A stretch of 64,000 nt of DNA from Acidobacteriota bacterium (GTDB taxonomy: Bacteria > Acidobacteriota > Vicinamibacteria > Vicinamibacterales > UBA8438), in NCBI GenBank assembly GCA_009861545.1, contig VXME01000115.1, positions 1 through 64,000 of the forward strand, read 5' to 3'. A model generated the notes under the pieces. The model was not told the DNA's origin and searched no databases. It saw only the letters and a program-made list of their open reading frames with translations. Made by a program: the position numbers and the translations under genes. Of the stretch, positions 17,324 through 25,865 are shown one piece after another (positions within the stretch are counted from its first letter, which is position 1; the number at the start of each line of letters is the position of its first letter).

Positions 17324-18061
17324 ATGACCCTCGGCGAAACTTCCGGCCAAGGAAACGTGAGGACCCGCGCCTCCATCGGCGAGCTGCGGGAGCGGTCCCT
17401 GCACCGCGCGCTCAAGGAGCGCTACGCAGCCGAGGGCGGCAGCACCGAGACGGCCGTCGACGGTTACGTCGCCGACGTGGTGCTCGGCAACCGGATCATC
17501 GAGATACAGACCGGCGACTTCTTCCCGCTCAAGCGGAAGCTGCCCCCGCTGCTCGCGAATCACGAGGTCACGCTGGTGTATCCGGTCGCGAAGGACCGCT
17601 ACATCATCAAGCGGCGGGACGACCCACACGTGCCGGCGAAGCGGCGCCTGTCGCCCCGGCACGGCTCTCCGTTCGCCGTCTTCGGCGTCCTCCCGAGCAT
17701 CGCTTCCCTGCTCGAGCATCCCAACCTGACGCTGGACGTCGTGATGGTGATCGAGGAGGAGATCCGCGTGCCGAACGCCGGCCGGCGACGGTGGGGACGG
17801 GAGTGGGTGCGCGCGGACCACCGCCTCCTGGAGGTGGTGGAGACGCACACCATCCGGCGCATGGCCGACCTCTTCGCCATGGTCGATCCCGGACTGCCCG
17901 ACCGGTTCACCACGCGGCACCTGGCCGAGACGATGCAGGCGCCGCGCCGCCTCGCCCAGCAGGCGGCGTTCTGCTTTCGCGAAGCCGGGGTCACCGCGAT
18001 CTGCGGCAAGGAGGAACGCGCGCTCCTCTATCGGCGTTGCGCGCCGGCCCGGCGCCGATAG
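17324..18061 (+). CDS. Hypothetical protein with PD-(D/E)XK-like N-terminus
   Basis: A 245-residue soluble protein I cannot place in a named family. The N-terminal third reads LHRALKERYAAEG, then VDGYVADVVLGNRIIEIQTGD: an acidic residue (Glu32), Asp51 and Glu60-Ile-Gln62 in the order and spacing of a PD-(D/E)XK nuclease core, followed by lysines 70 and 72. The middle is basic (KRRDDPHVPAKRRLSPRHG). The C-terminal third is helical (FTTRHLAETMQAPRRLAQQAAFCFREAG) and may be a winged helix. It is divergent from the Uma2 gene across a 144-base gap. I chose the ATG at 17324 because the frame upstream is antisense to Uma2. Function is inferred only as a possible nuclease. Confidence 0.6.
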   Translation: MTLGETSGQGNVRTRASIGELRERSLHRALKERYAAEGGSTETAVDGYVADVVLGNRIIEIQTGDFFPLKRKLPPLLANHEVTLVYPVAKDRYIIKRRDDPHVPAKRRLSPRHGSPFAVFGVLPSIASLLEHPNLTLDVVMVIEEEIRVPNAGRRRWGREWVRADHRLLEVVETHTIRRMADLFAMVDPGLPDRFTTRHLAETMQAPRRLAQQAAFCFREAGVTAICGKEERALLYRRCAPARRR

Positions 18062-18434
18062 TCGGCACGGCTGGGGTCACCGCAAACGCTGCCGATAGCC
18101 GGCGCCGCCGCGGTGGCCGCGCACGCGGGGCGGGGATCGATAGCGCGGAATGCGGTGCGGATGGAACCGCGGCGCGGGTGTACCAAGTCCGCGCCGCGCC
18201 CCACGGGGACGAGCCCGTCCCCTTCGGCGGAAGACAACGCAGGATGTATCGGCCGCGGTCGCTCCGATCTTTACCCCGGCGTCCGCAATCACCGCCGTGC
18301 ACGCCGGCCGCGTAGTCCGATCGACCGGCCGGCTCTCGGTGCGTGTCCGCGCGCTGCAGCCGCCGCCTTGCGAGGCAAACCGAGAACGGTTACGGTAGTC
18401 TTCATCGACCATGGGAAGCTCGAGAGGATTCCTC
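18062..18434. other. Intergenic region, 373 bases, no gene recognised
   Basis: I see no coding region with family resemblance on either strand. GGGGAC and GTCCCC at 18205-18222 make a 6-base stem with a 6-base loop, without a following T run, so it is at most a weak terminator. A promoter for the cytochrome gene should lie in the last 100 bases, but no convincing -35/-10 pair is visible. Confidence 0.5.
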
Positions 18435-19388
18435 ATGCGCCTGATTCGACCGGGCCGTACGGCAGCTCGCCGCGTGCGAGCCGCCGCGTCGTGCGCAGGC
18501 GCGCTCGCCGCGGCGTTCGCGCTTGCCGGACACACCGTTCAGTCCCAGACTCTGGCGGACGGCGTGTACACGGCCGGGCAGGCGGCACGCGGGCAGCAGG
18601 TCTATCAGGCTCAGTGCGCCGTCTGCCACGGCGACGCGCTCGAAGGCAGCGTCGGCCCGCCGCTGGCCGGAGACGGCTTCCTCTCGATCTGGGGCGCGCG
18701 ACCGCTGGTGGAGCTCGTAGACAAGATCCACTACACCATGCCGCTCGAGGCGCCGGCGCCGCTGTCGCGGCAGGAGTCCATCGACCTGACGGCCTACGTC
18801 CTCCGGGCCGGCGATTTCCCCACCGGAGAAGCCGAGCTGACCGACGGCATGCTGGCCGGCATCGTGCTCCCCGCGCCGCCGGCCGCCGCAGGGTCCGCGG
18901 CCGGCGGCGACCTAGCCCTCGTCCCGGTGGCCAACCTCGCCCAGTTGATGCGGGCCGTCACCTTTCCCAACTCGAACGCGATTTTTAACGTGCAGCTCAA
19001 GGATCCCGGAGACCAGGTGCTGCCGGCGCCGGGGGCCCGGCCCTTCGACTACGTCGAGTGGGGATCGACGGTCTATCCCGGATGGCAGGCGATCGATCTG
19101 GCCGCGCTGGCGCTCGTCGAATCCACGCCGCTCTTCCTGGCGCCGGGGCGTCGCTGCGAGAACGGCAGGCCCGTGCCCGTGGATCGGGCCGACTGGAAGC
19201 AGTACACCGAAGAGCTCGTGGAAGCAGGGCGGGCCGCCTACCGGGCGTCGCAGTCCCGGAGCGTCGATGCCGTGATCGAGGTCGCCGACCAGCTCAACAA
19301 CGCCTGCGACAACTGCCACACGATCTATCGTGACGCGGGCGCCGAAGGGAGCGGGCAGGGAGCGGACCGCTGCCCGGAGATTCCCTGA
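18435..19388 (+). CDS. Two-heme c-type cytochrome, exported
   Basis: A 317-residue secreted protein with an Ala-rich signal peptide (about residues 14-37). The first heme site CAVCH is at 61-65 in a class I cytochrome fold, with a likely Met ligand in IHYTMPLEAP. After a linker of about 180 residues, a second site CDNCH lies at 291-295, only 22 residues from the C-terminus, as in class II (cytochrome c-prime type) proteins. The start at 18435 has AGAGG 7 bases upstream; an ATG 24 bases earlier is in frame but less well placed. It probably acts as a periplasmic electron carrier or oxidase subunit. Three exported proteins follow on the same strand with gaps under 50 bases. Confidence 0.85.
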   Translation: MRLIRPGRTAARRVRAAASCAGALAAAFALAGHTVQSQTLADGVYTAGQAARGQQVYQAQCAVCHGDALEGSVGPPLAGDGFLSIWGARPLVELVDKIHYTMPLEAPAPLSRQESIDLTAYVLRAGDFPTGEAELTDGMLAGIVLPAPPAAAGSAAGGDLALVPVANLAQLMRAVTFPNSNAIFNVQLKDPGDQVLPAPGARPFDYVEWGSTVYPGWQAIDLAALALVESTPLFLAPGRRCENGRPVPVDRADWKQYTEELVEAGRAAYRASQSRSVDAVIEVADQLNNACDNCHTIYRDAGAEGSGQGADRCPEIP

Positions 19389-19435
19389 CGACGCCGCCGT
19401 CGCGGCGGCCGCGGACGGCCGGGAGGAAACGAGCC

Positions 19436-20098
19436 ATGCGCCTGATTCCCGTCGTTGCAACAGCGTCGATCCTGTCGATTGCGGCGCCGGCGTTCGCGCA
19501 ACAATGGACCGAGTACGCGAGCCGGGAAGATCGCTTCACGTGCAATTTTCCGGGTGAGCCGACCGTCACGGAGACGACCTGGACCTCGGAGTTCGGGGCG
19601 GAGCTGCCGGCCCGGGTCTATGCCGCCGAGGTCGGACCGAGCCGGTACACGGTGACGGTGGCCGACTACAACCACGTCGAGAGGATACTCACGGAAAGGG
19701 CCGGCAACTGCCCGCCGGGCGCGGAGCGCTGCAGCGGCGGCGGACTGACCGGCGAGGGGTACTGGAGGCACGACCTGCTGGGCGCGATGCTCTATGCGAC
19801 CTGGACCTTCCTGCAGCGGGACACCGAGCCGACGCACCTGGGCTACAACAACGTCGATCGCGTCGAAGGCTACCAGTTGCACCTGACCAACCCCGACCAG
19901 TCGCGCACCTTCGTGTCGATCTACATGCACCAGAACAAGCTCTACGTACTAGAGGGCACCGTCCCGCGCGGCTACCCCGATCCGGCGCTCTTTCAGCAGT
20001 CCCTGGGGTGGCTCGACGAGGACGGGAACGGGCTTCGCTACCAGTCCACCTACTCCAACGGATTCCCGGCGCCGCCCCGCGTCCCGGCAGTGTTCTAG
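19436..20098 (+). CDS. Exported hypothetical protein
   Basis: A 220-residue protein with a clear signal peptide (cleavage after the AFAQ segment near residue 22), preceded by GGGAGG at proper distance. The mature part is rich in beta-type segments and aromatic residues, including WTEYASREDRFTCNFPGEP near the start and YMHQNKLYVLEGTVPRGYPDPALFQQSLGWLDE near the end, broken by a Cys-Gly stretch with two cysteines (NCPPGAERCSGGG). I do not recognise the family with confidence. Its position between a cytochrome and a DUF6152 protein implies a periplasmic role in the same unit. Confidence 0.75.
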   Translation: MRLIPVVATASILSIAAPAFAQQWTEYASREDRFTCNFPGEPTVTETTWTSEFGAELPARVYAAEVGPSRYTVTVADYNHVERILTERAGNCPPGAERCSGGGLTGEGYWRHDLLGAMLYATWTFLQRDTEPTHLGYNNVDRVEGYQLHLTNPDQSRTFVSIYMHQNKLYVLEGTVPRGYPDPALFQQSLGWLDEDGNGLRYQSTYSNGFPAPPRVPAVF

Positions 20099-20117
20099 GA
20101 GCGTGAGGAGGATGAGC

Positions 20118-20513
20118 ATGCGGTTCAAGCTGGCTGTCGCGGTCGTCTGTGCGGCTTCCTTCGCGTTGCCGGCCTGGGGACACCATTCCCACGGCAACTA
20201 CTCCGATGCGTTCACGGACATCGAGGGGGTGGTCACGGAGCTCCACCTGCTGGTCCCGCACTCGTGGCTCTACCTGGAGGTCGAGGGCCCCGACGGTGAG
20301 CCGCAGATCTGGGCTCTCGAGGCCACCAGCCGCAACGGGCTCCTGCGGATCGGCATCACGCGCGACTACATCGGCCCGGGCGACATGGTGAAGGCGCGCT
20401 GCCACCCGGTCAGGGACGGCTCCAACGGATGCCTGCTCGGGTTCCTGAAGGCCAGGGACGGATCCGTCAAGGACTGGGACGGCGGCGAGGCGCCTGCTCC
20501 CGCCGACTTCTAG
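20118..20513 (+). CDS. DUF6152 family exported protein
   Basis: A 131-residue protein with a signal peptide ending ALPAWG, followed by HHSHGNYSDAFTDIEGVVTELHL. The His-His start and the later pattern VPHSWLYLEVEGPDG, EATSRNGLLRIGITRDYIGPGD and RCHPVRDG match DUF6152, a small secreted OB-like family common in acidobacteria and proteobacteria. AGGAGG at 20106-20111 supports the ATG at 20118 (6-base spacing) rather than the nearer ATG at 20112 or the GTG at 20103. Function is unknown; the HHS cluster at the mature N-terminus could bind a metal. Confidence 0.85.
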   Translation: MRFKLAVAVVCAASFALPAWGHHSHGNYSDAFTDIEGVVTELHLLVPHSWLYLEVEGPDGEPQIWALEATSRNGLLRIGITRDYIGPGDMVKARCHPVRDGSNGCLLGFLKARDGSVKDWDGGEAPAPADF

Positions 20514-20562
20514 CAGGAGCTTGCGCCGTAGAACGTAACCACTCCCTGCGTCAGCGTGCACG

Positions 20563-21636
20563 ATGGCGAATAGACACGTAAACGGCTCGGGTGCGGGTGT
20601 GCGTACGCGGGCGGGCGCCTTCGCGCTGGCGCTGGCGACCTGTGTGGGCGCCGCATCCGTCGCGTTCGCGCAGCAGACGCCGTTCGACCGCCTGCCCGCC
20701 GCCCTCCTCGACGCCACGCCGCCGTCCGGCCGCGTGCGCGGCGCCCCGGGCAGGATGACGATTCACCGCACGCCCTGCCCCAACCTGCCGCTGGCCGAGG
20801 TCCGGCGCCGAATCGTCGACCTTGCCGTCCAGGAATGGGGGTTCTTCGGGTTTCCCGTCGTGGACCGGACGAACGTCGACGCCGCGGACCGCGCAGCCCA
20901 GCGCGCCCGGCGGCGCCGGCGGCGCCCGAATCGCACCGAGTCCGCGCGGATAGCCCCGTCCATCGCCGGCTATTGGGCGGTGACGCCGCACGGGGGCTGG
21001 ATCCTGAACGAGCAGAACACGGCCTGGAAGGGACGGCGCGGGGTCGCCTCCAGATGGCGCTATCCCTGGTCCGCCGCCTTCGTGTCGTGGGTCATGTGCG
21101 AGGCCGGCCTCGGCGATGCCAGCCGCTTCGAGCGCGCGGTGGCGCATCACGTCTACATCGACCAGGCCATTCGAGCGAACGCGGCCGACGGGTCACCGGC
21201 CGCCTTCGCCGCGCACGACATCGGGAAGGCGACCATCGTGCCGGGCGACCTGCTGTGCAGCGCGCGGCGGCCGGCCTACCGCTCGATTGCCGAACGGCGC
21301 CGGCAGATGGGCAACGGCGCGCGGACCCATTGCGACGTCGTCGTCGCGCTCGACCCGTCCCGCGATCGCATCCTGGCCGTCGGGGGCAACGTGCGCGGCA
21401 CGGTGGCGCTGAAGCTGTTGCCTGCGGCGCGCGGGCCGGACGACCGCCTGCGTCCCGTCGGCGGGGGCCGTCCGATGTTCGCGCACCTGAAGCTGCGCGC
21501 CGCGTCGATCGAGGCGAACGCGTTCGACCACACGCCGACGATGCGGATCCTCCGTTGCGCGGAGGGGTTCCGGGCGCGAACCGTGCTCGCCGCCGCACAC
21601 CTGGTGCCCGCCGAGCCCCGCACCGCTCGATGCTGA
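20563..21636 (+). CDS. DUF2272 domain exported protein
   Basis: A 357-residue protein with a signal peptide (cleavage near AFAQQ) and an Arg-rich linker around residues 110-127. The DUF2272 domain follows: PWSAAFVSWVMCEAGLG with a Ser/Cys-containing helix, HHVYIDQAI, VPGDLLC, ARTHCDVVVAL and VGGNVRGTVALK. This resembles the CHAP/NlpC-like cysteine peptidase layout, with the conserved HCD and the early SW..C segment. A peptidoglycan-hydrolase role is inferred. It is last in the run of exported proteins and convergent with the VWA operon. Confidence 0.85.
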   Translation: MANRHVNGSGAGVRTRAGAFALALATCVGAASVAFAQQTPFDRLPAALLDATPPSGRVRGAPGRMTIHRTPCPNLPLAEVRRRIVDLAVQEWGFFGFPVVDRTNVDAADRAAQRARRRRRRPNRTESARIAPSIAGYWAVTPHGGWILNEQNTAWKGRRGVASRWRYPWSAAFVSWVMCEAGLGDASRFERAVAHHVYIDQAIRANAADGSPAAFAAHDIGKATIVPGDLLCSARRPAYRSIAERRRQMGNGARTHCDVVVALDPSRDRILAVGGNVRGTVALKLLPAARGPDDRLRPVGGGRPMFAHLKLRAASIEANAFDHTPTMRILRCAEGFRARTVLAAAHLVPAEPRTARC

Positions 21637-21670
21637 GCGCGCCGGCCGTCTACTGCCGCCAATGGTCACG

Positions 21671-22747
21671 TTACGGCAGCAACGCCGCGCCGAGTGCCGC
21701 CGCGGCGACCAGTTGCCACCAGAGTTGCGTCCGCTCCTTCAGCAGCAGCGTGCCCGCGCCCAGCACGACGGCGGCGGCGAGCAGGAAGTACCAGTAGAGA
21801 TCGGTGAACGACTCCTGCCGCTGGACCACGCCGCGGGCTGAGCGCTGCACGTCGGAGAGGATGCGCAGGGCCACGACGTGATCCGGCTCGGAACCCAGCT
21901 CGAAGTACCGGCCGCCGCCCGCCTGCGCGATGGCGCGCAGCGAGCGCCGGTCGAGCACCGAGTGAATGGGCGGCTCCGGCTCCTGGTAGCGCCCGACGGG
22001 AAGCTGCGGGATGAAGCCGCCGCCGGTGGTGCCCACACCGATGACGTAGACGCGGATGTTGCGGTCCTGGGCCAGCTTCAGCGAGCGAGCCACCGCCCCG
22101 CTCCACGCCTGCCCGTCCGAGAGCACAACGAACGCCCGCGCGCCGAGCCGGGGGCCGTACAGCTCCTCGTCCTTCTCGATCATCCGGACGCCCCACGCGA
22201 GCCCGTCCTCGATATTGGTATTCCAGCTCGTGTCGTCGCGCAGCCGGAACGGCGGCTCGTCGGCCAGGTGATCGAGGAAAAAGAAGAGCGCGTTCGGATC
22301 GCTGGTCAGCCGCACCTGCGGCGCCGCGCGGTGGGCGAACAGCGCCAGCGCCACCCGCTCGCGGCGCCAGCCGAGCACCGCGGCTAAGGACCGGACCCAC
22401 CCCACCGAGCGCTGCCAGCGGGCGGGCTCGACGGCGGCCACCCGCATCGACGTCGAGCCGTCCTGCAGGACCACGAAGTCGACGCCCGCCGTCTCGGTCA
22501 CCGACACCAGGGCCTGCGGCCGGGCCAGCGCCACGATCGCCAACGCCGCCGCTACGTTGACCGCGAGCCAGAACCCCAGGCCCCCGGCAAACCGGTGGCG
22601 CTGCGGCACGGGCGCCGTCCGCGACGCCTGCAGCCTGCGCACGTCACGGCGCCGCCGCGCAAGCTGCCAGAGCCATACCGGCAGCAGAATCGCCGGCACG
22701 GCCAGCAACCACAGCAGCAGCGGCTCCTCGAAGCGAATCGGCGGCAT
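21671..22747 (-). CDS. VWA domain membrane protein, MxaL/BatA-like
   Basis: A 358-residue protein with an N-terminal BatA-type helix pair, a von Willebrand factor A domain, and a C-terminal helix after FTDLYWYFLLAAAVVLGAGTL. The metal site (MIDAS) motif is intact as DGSTS in VDFVVLQDGSTSM. It is the sixth gene of a MoxR, DUF58, membrane protein, VWA, small membrane protein, VWA series. In methylotrophs the gene at this position of the mxa operon is mxaL, needed for maturation of calcium- and PQQ-dependent methanol dehydrogenase. The ATG at 22747 follows the previous stop by 4 bases. Confidence 0.85.
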   Translation of the reverse strand: MPPIRFEEPLLLWLLAVPAILLPVWLWQLARRRRDVRRLQASRTAPVPQRHRFAGGLGFWLAVNVAAALAIVALARPQALVSVTETAGVDFVVLQDGSTSMRVAAVEPARWQRSVGWVRSLAAVLGWRRERVALALFAHRAAPQVRLTSDPNALFFFLDHLADEPPFRLRDDTSWNTNIEDGLAWGVRMIEKDEELYGPRLGARAFVVLSDGQAWSGAVARSLKLAQDRNIRVYVIGVGTTGGGFIPQLPVGRYQEPEPPIHSVLDRRSLRAIAQAGGGRYFELGSEPDHVVALRILSDVQRSARGVVQRQESFTDLYWYFLLAAAVVLGAGTLLLKERTQLWWQLVAAAALGAALLP

Positions 22748-22751
22748 GCTC

Positions 22752-23435
22752 CTATCCGCGCCTCCGGATGCGGTCCCCCGCGCCGAGGGTCGGCGACTCG
22801 TCCATCTCCGGGTCCACGTCGCGCTGCACCGGCACGTAGATCTCGATCTCTTCCAGCTCGCCGTCCTCCGGCGCTTCCCCTTCGCGGCCATGCTGGCTGC
22901 GCGGCGTCGCCGGGATCTCCGCTCCCGAGGCGATGTCCGCGCGGAGTCTGAGCAGGTACTCGTAGTTGTAGGCCGCGTCCAGGTGGCCCGGGCTCTCCTG
23001 CAACACGCCCAGGTAGACGTCGATCGCGCCGTCCAGCGCGCGCAGCACCTGCTCGCGGTCGGCCTCCGGATCCAGCGCGGCGCGGGCCGCCGCGTTGGCC
23101 AGCACGAACTGCAGCCGCAAGTTCCCGGCCGCGTCCGGCGGCGCGTCGGCGTAGTCGGCCAGCAAGCCGGCGTAGTCGCCCCGCCAGTAGCGCAGCGCCG
23201 CGCGGCGCGTCTCCACGTCGGCCCGCGTGCCGCCGAACAGCCACGGCGCCGTTCCCGCGACGTCCAGGGAGCGCTCCAGCTCGGTGTAAGCGGTCTCCGC
23301 GCTGTCGAAAGAGAACGTCGCGATCTGCTGCTCGGCCCGCGCCACGCGGCGATCGAGGCGGCCGGCCGCCGCCACCGCGGCCGCGATCCCGCCCAGGATC
23401 AGCGCCGTGACCAGGTACTGGAATGCCGCCTTCAT
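22752..23435 (-). CDS. Small membrane protein, MxaK-like position
   Basis: A 227-residue protein with one N-terminal helix (FQYLVTALILGGIAAAVAAAG) and a helical, TPR-like periplasmic or cytoplasmic part in which EQQIATFSFDSAETAYTELE and ALRYWRGDYAGLLADYADAP can be aligned with tetratricopeptide pairs. The last 40 residues are acidic. It lies between two VWA genes, with a 1-base stop/start overlap upstream. That place corresponds to mxaK in mxaRSACKL operons. The sequence itself gives no more than a membrane-anchored helical protein; the mxaK call is from gene order. Confidence 0.65.
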   Translation of the reverse strand: MKAAFQYLVTALILGGIAAAVAAAGRLDRRVARAEQQIATFSFDSAETAYTELERSLDVAGTAPWLFGGTRADVETRRAALRYWRGDYAGLLADYADAPPDAAGNLRLQFVLANAAARAALDPEADREQVLRALDGAIDVYLGVLQESPGHLDAAYNYEYLLRLRADIASGAEIPATPRSQHGREGEAPEDGELEEIEIYVPVQRDVDPEMDESPTLGAGDRIRRRG

Positions 23436-24532
23436 CAGGGGAACCTCCGGAAGTGCCGGACACCGAGGGTCAGGGTCGCCGCGGTCAGCCAGAGCAGGAC
23501 CGCGGCCAGCGCGAACGGACCGAAGCGCGGCTCGTGGGCGGTGTAGCGCCGGACGCGGATGCGCCCCTCGGCCAGCTCGTCGATCTCGTGGATGGCGGCG
23601 AGAATGGCGTCCTCGTTCTCCGCCGGAAAGAACTTCCCGCCGGTCCGCTCCACGGCCAGCTTCCACTGCTGGTCGGAGATGACCTCGCCGAGCGCCTGGT
23701 CGTAGGCGGTGCGGATGAAGTAGACCGGAATCTGGTTGTCGGCGGCTTCCTGCATGATCGCGTCCAGCGTCAGGTCCTCGAACCGCGCGTGGGTGTCCTG
23801 CCCGTCGCTGAAGATCACCATCAGGTTGCCGGCCGCGCCGAGGAAGTCGAACGTCCGGAAGAGCTGCACGCCGCGGCTGATGGCGTTCATCACCAGGGTG
23901 CCGTGGTCCGGAAAGCGGCGGTACTCCTCCGGGGTGCCGATCAGGCTGATGCTGAGCAGGATGTTCTCGTAGTCGGTGGTGAACGGGGTGACGATGTACG
24001 CCTCGTTGCCGAACTGCACCAGCGACGTCAGGTCGTGGTACGGCCCCTCCATGCGGCGCCGGACGAAGTACTCCGCGGCGGCGACGTTGGCGAGGAAGGT
24101 GTTCCCCGCCGCCAGCCGCTGGGTCGCGAAAGCGGTGTTCATGCTGAGTGACGCGTCGATCAGTATCGCGATGCGGTGGCCCGGATACGATTCCTCCTCC
24201 TGCACGAGCGCGGTGTGCGGGTCGGCCAGGGCCACGGCGAACAGCGCGAAGCCGGCCAGGAAGATGGCGAACGTGACATGCCGGACCGACGCCAGGTGCG
24301 CCCGCGACGCGAGCCGACGCGCCGGCAGGGCGGGCAGGACGATGTTCGCCGCACCCGGGGTCCGCGGCCGCGCATGGCGCCAGAGCAGCATGGCGAGGGC
24401 GACGACGGCGAGCCCGCCGGCCACGACGACGGCCGCGTCACGCCGGAGCAGTGAAAGCCCCGCGCCGTCGAGCAACCGGAGCTCGGCCAGCATCTCGCCC
24501 AGCCGCGCGAGCATCGCGCTCAAGGTCTCCAT
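23435..24532 (-). CDS. VWA domain membrane protein, MxaC-like
   Basis: A 365-residue protein with two N-terminal helices, a VWA domain with intact MIDAS motif DASLS in HRIAILIDASLSM, a conserved FGNEAYIVTPFTTDYENI segment and VIFSDGQDTHARF, and a C-terminal helix. The start could be the ATG at 24532 or one five codons upstream at 24547; both overlap the preceding gene. In mxa operons this position is mxaC. Together with the MoxR and DUF58 proteins such VWA proteins are thought to insert metal or open protein complexes in the periplasm. Confidence 0.83.
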   Translation of the reverse strand: METLSAMLARLGEMLAELRLLDGAGLSLLRRDAAVVVAGGLAVVALAMLLWRHARPRTPGAANIVLPALPARRLASRAHLASVRHVTFAIFLAGFALFAVALADPHTALVQEEESYPGHRIAILIDASLSMNTAFATQRLAAGNTFLANVAAAEYFVRRRMEGPYHDLTSLVQFGNEAYIVTPFTTDYENILLSISLIGTPEEYRRFPDHGTLVMNAISRGVQLFRTFDFLGAAGNLMVIFSDGQDTHARFEDLTLDAIMQEAADNQIPVYFIRTAYDQALGEVISDQQWKLAVERTGGKFFPAENEDAILAAIHEIDELAEGRIRVRRYTAHEPRFGPFALAAVLLWLTAATLTLGVRHFRRFP

Positions 24533-25851
24533 CGGTTCGCGGCCCACTGCTTCCAGTTGCGGTACAGGCGACTCGCGCGGCGCACCGGCTCGAACAGCTC
24601 GACCTGCAGCGACTGCAACACCTCGATTCCCGCCTCCAGGTGGGCCGCCAGGTCACTCGCCGCCACAGCGGGAGTCGGATTACCGGCCGGCACCTCGGAC
24701 ACGGAGCCGTACCGCGCCCCCGCGAAGCCGGCCAGGCCGACGCGCAACGTCTCGATGGCGGGTGCGCCCTCCGCGGACTCGACACGCACGCGCGGCAGCT
24801 CGCCGTCGATGTCCCGCGCGGTGAGCGCCGAGGAGACGAAGACCGTCTCCCGACCGAACAGCCCCCGCCGCACCGGCAGCCGGCCTTCCGGATCGACCGC
24901 CTTCCCGGCGACCGCCGCGCCGCCGACCGCCGTGCCGGCGGCCCGCTGCGCCACGGGCCGTCCCAGCGCCAGCGCCGCGGCAATGCGAAGCGCTGCCAGC
25001 GCCCGCGCCACCAGGTCGCCGGTCCAGCCTTGCGCCGCCGTCGCGTCCCGCACCGCCCGCAGCTCGCCGAGCGCCGTGCGGGCCACCCGCCAGGCGGGCA
25101 CGCCGTCCTCGCGCACCGCCGCCACGCCGCGCCACTCGCGCCGCACCCCGACCGCTCCGAGCAGGAGCACCCCGGCGGCCGCCACCCCGATCGCCATGGC
25201 TGCGATGCCGATCAGGTTCGCCCGGAACAAGCGCGCCTCGACGTCGCCGAACGTCTCGCCCGGCAGCTCCCGGATATCGACCGCCGTGGCCGGCACGAGC
25301 GACAGCACCCGGACCGACTCGGGCGGCAGGACATACGCCAGCTCCCGCCCCTCGGTCGCCGTGCCCCCATCGATCGAGCGCTCGATGCGGTAGCGGAGCT
25401 CCAGCGCCGGCAGCTCCACGTCGAGGCCGAAGTAGTCCTCGCCGATGATCCGCAGCGCGTAGCGGTACTGGAAGAAACGGCGCGGCCCGCGCACCACGTC
25501 GTCGTAGCGCTCGCCGTCGAGCACCTCGAACGGCGACACGCCGAGCGTCTCCGGCTCGAGCCACGCCAGGTCGGGGACCACGCGCGCCGTCTCCGTATCG
25601 ACCACGGCGCAGGTCAGCACCATGTCGAAGCGCTCGCCGACGTGGACCGCGTGACTCGCGATGCGCCGCCAGCACTGCATCGCCTCGACCGCCACCATGT
25701 CCGGTCCCGGCTGGGCCGCGGCGGGCGCGGGCCAGAGAGCGGCGACCAGCAGCAGGCCTCCGCCCGGAAGTCCGCGATTCCACATCGCGCCACGACGACA
25801 CGGACGAGCGATCCCGCCATGCACTCCCGATCTCCGACGCCTCTGCAACAC
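24520..25851 (-). CDS. Membrane-anchored exported protein, MxaA-like position
   Basis: A 443-residue protein with a signal peptide ending PAPAAAQ, a beta-rich periplasmic domain of about 170 residues (DMVAVEAMQCWRRIASHAVH to ELAYVLPPESVRVL), one helix at LFRANLIGIAAMAIGVAAAG, and a cytoplasmic C-terminal helical half. The GTG at 25851 (or TTG at 25848) follows GGGGAGG; a later ATG at 25785 would shorten the leader. Gene order puts it where mxaA sits. The bare sequence is not a strong match to any named family that I can verify by eye. Confidence 0.7.
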   Translation of the reverse strand: MLQRRRRSGVHGGIARPCRRGAMWNRGLPGGGLLLVAALWPAPAAAQPGPDMVAVEAMQCWRRIASHAVHVGERFDMVLTCAVVDTETARVVPDLAWLEPETLGVSPFEVLDGERYDDVVRGPRRFFQYRYALRIIGEDYFGLDVELPALELRYRIERSIDGGTATEGRELAYVLPPESVRVLSLVPATAVDIRELPGETFGDVEARLFRANLIGIAAMAIGVAAAGVLLLGAVGVRREWRGVAAVREDGVPAWRVARTALGELRAVRDATAAQGWTGDLVARALAALRIAAALALGRPVAQRAAGTAVGGAAVAGKAVDPEGRLPVRRGLFGRETVFVSSALTARDIDGELPRVRVESAEGAPAIETLRVGLAGFAGARYGSVSEVPAGNPTPAVAASDLAAHLEAGIEVLQSLQVELFEPVRRASRLYRNWKQWAANRWRP

Positions 25852-25865
25852 GCTGCCTCCCCTCG

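Noticed and set aside
18205-18222. Intrinsic terminator with stem GGGGAC/GTCCCC
   Set aside because: The short stem lacks a T run and is expected by chance in such GC-rich DNA.
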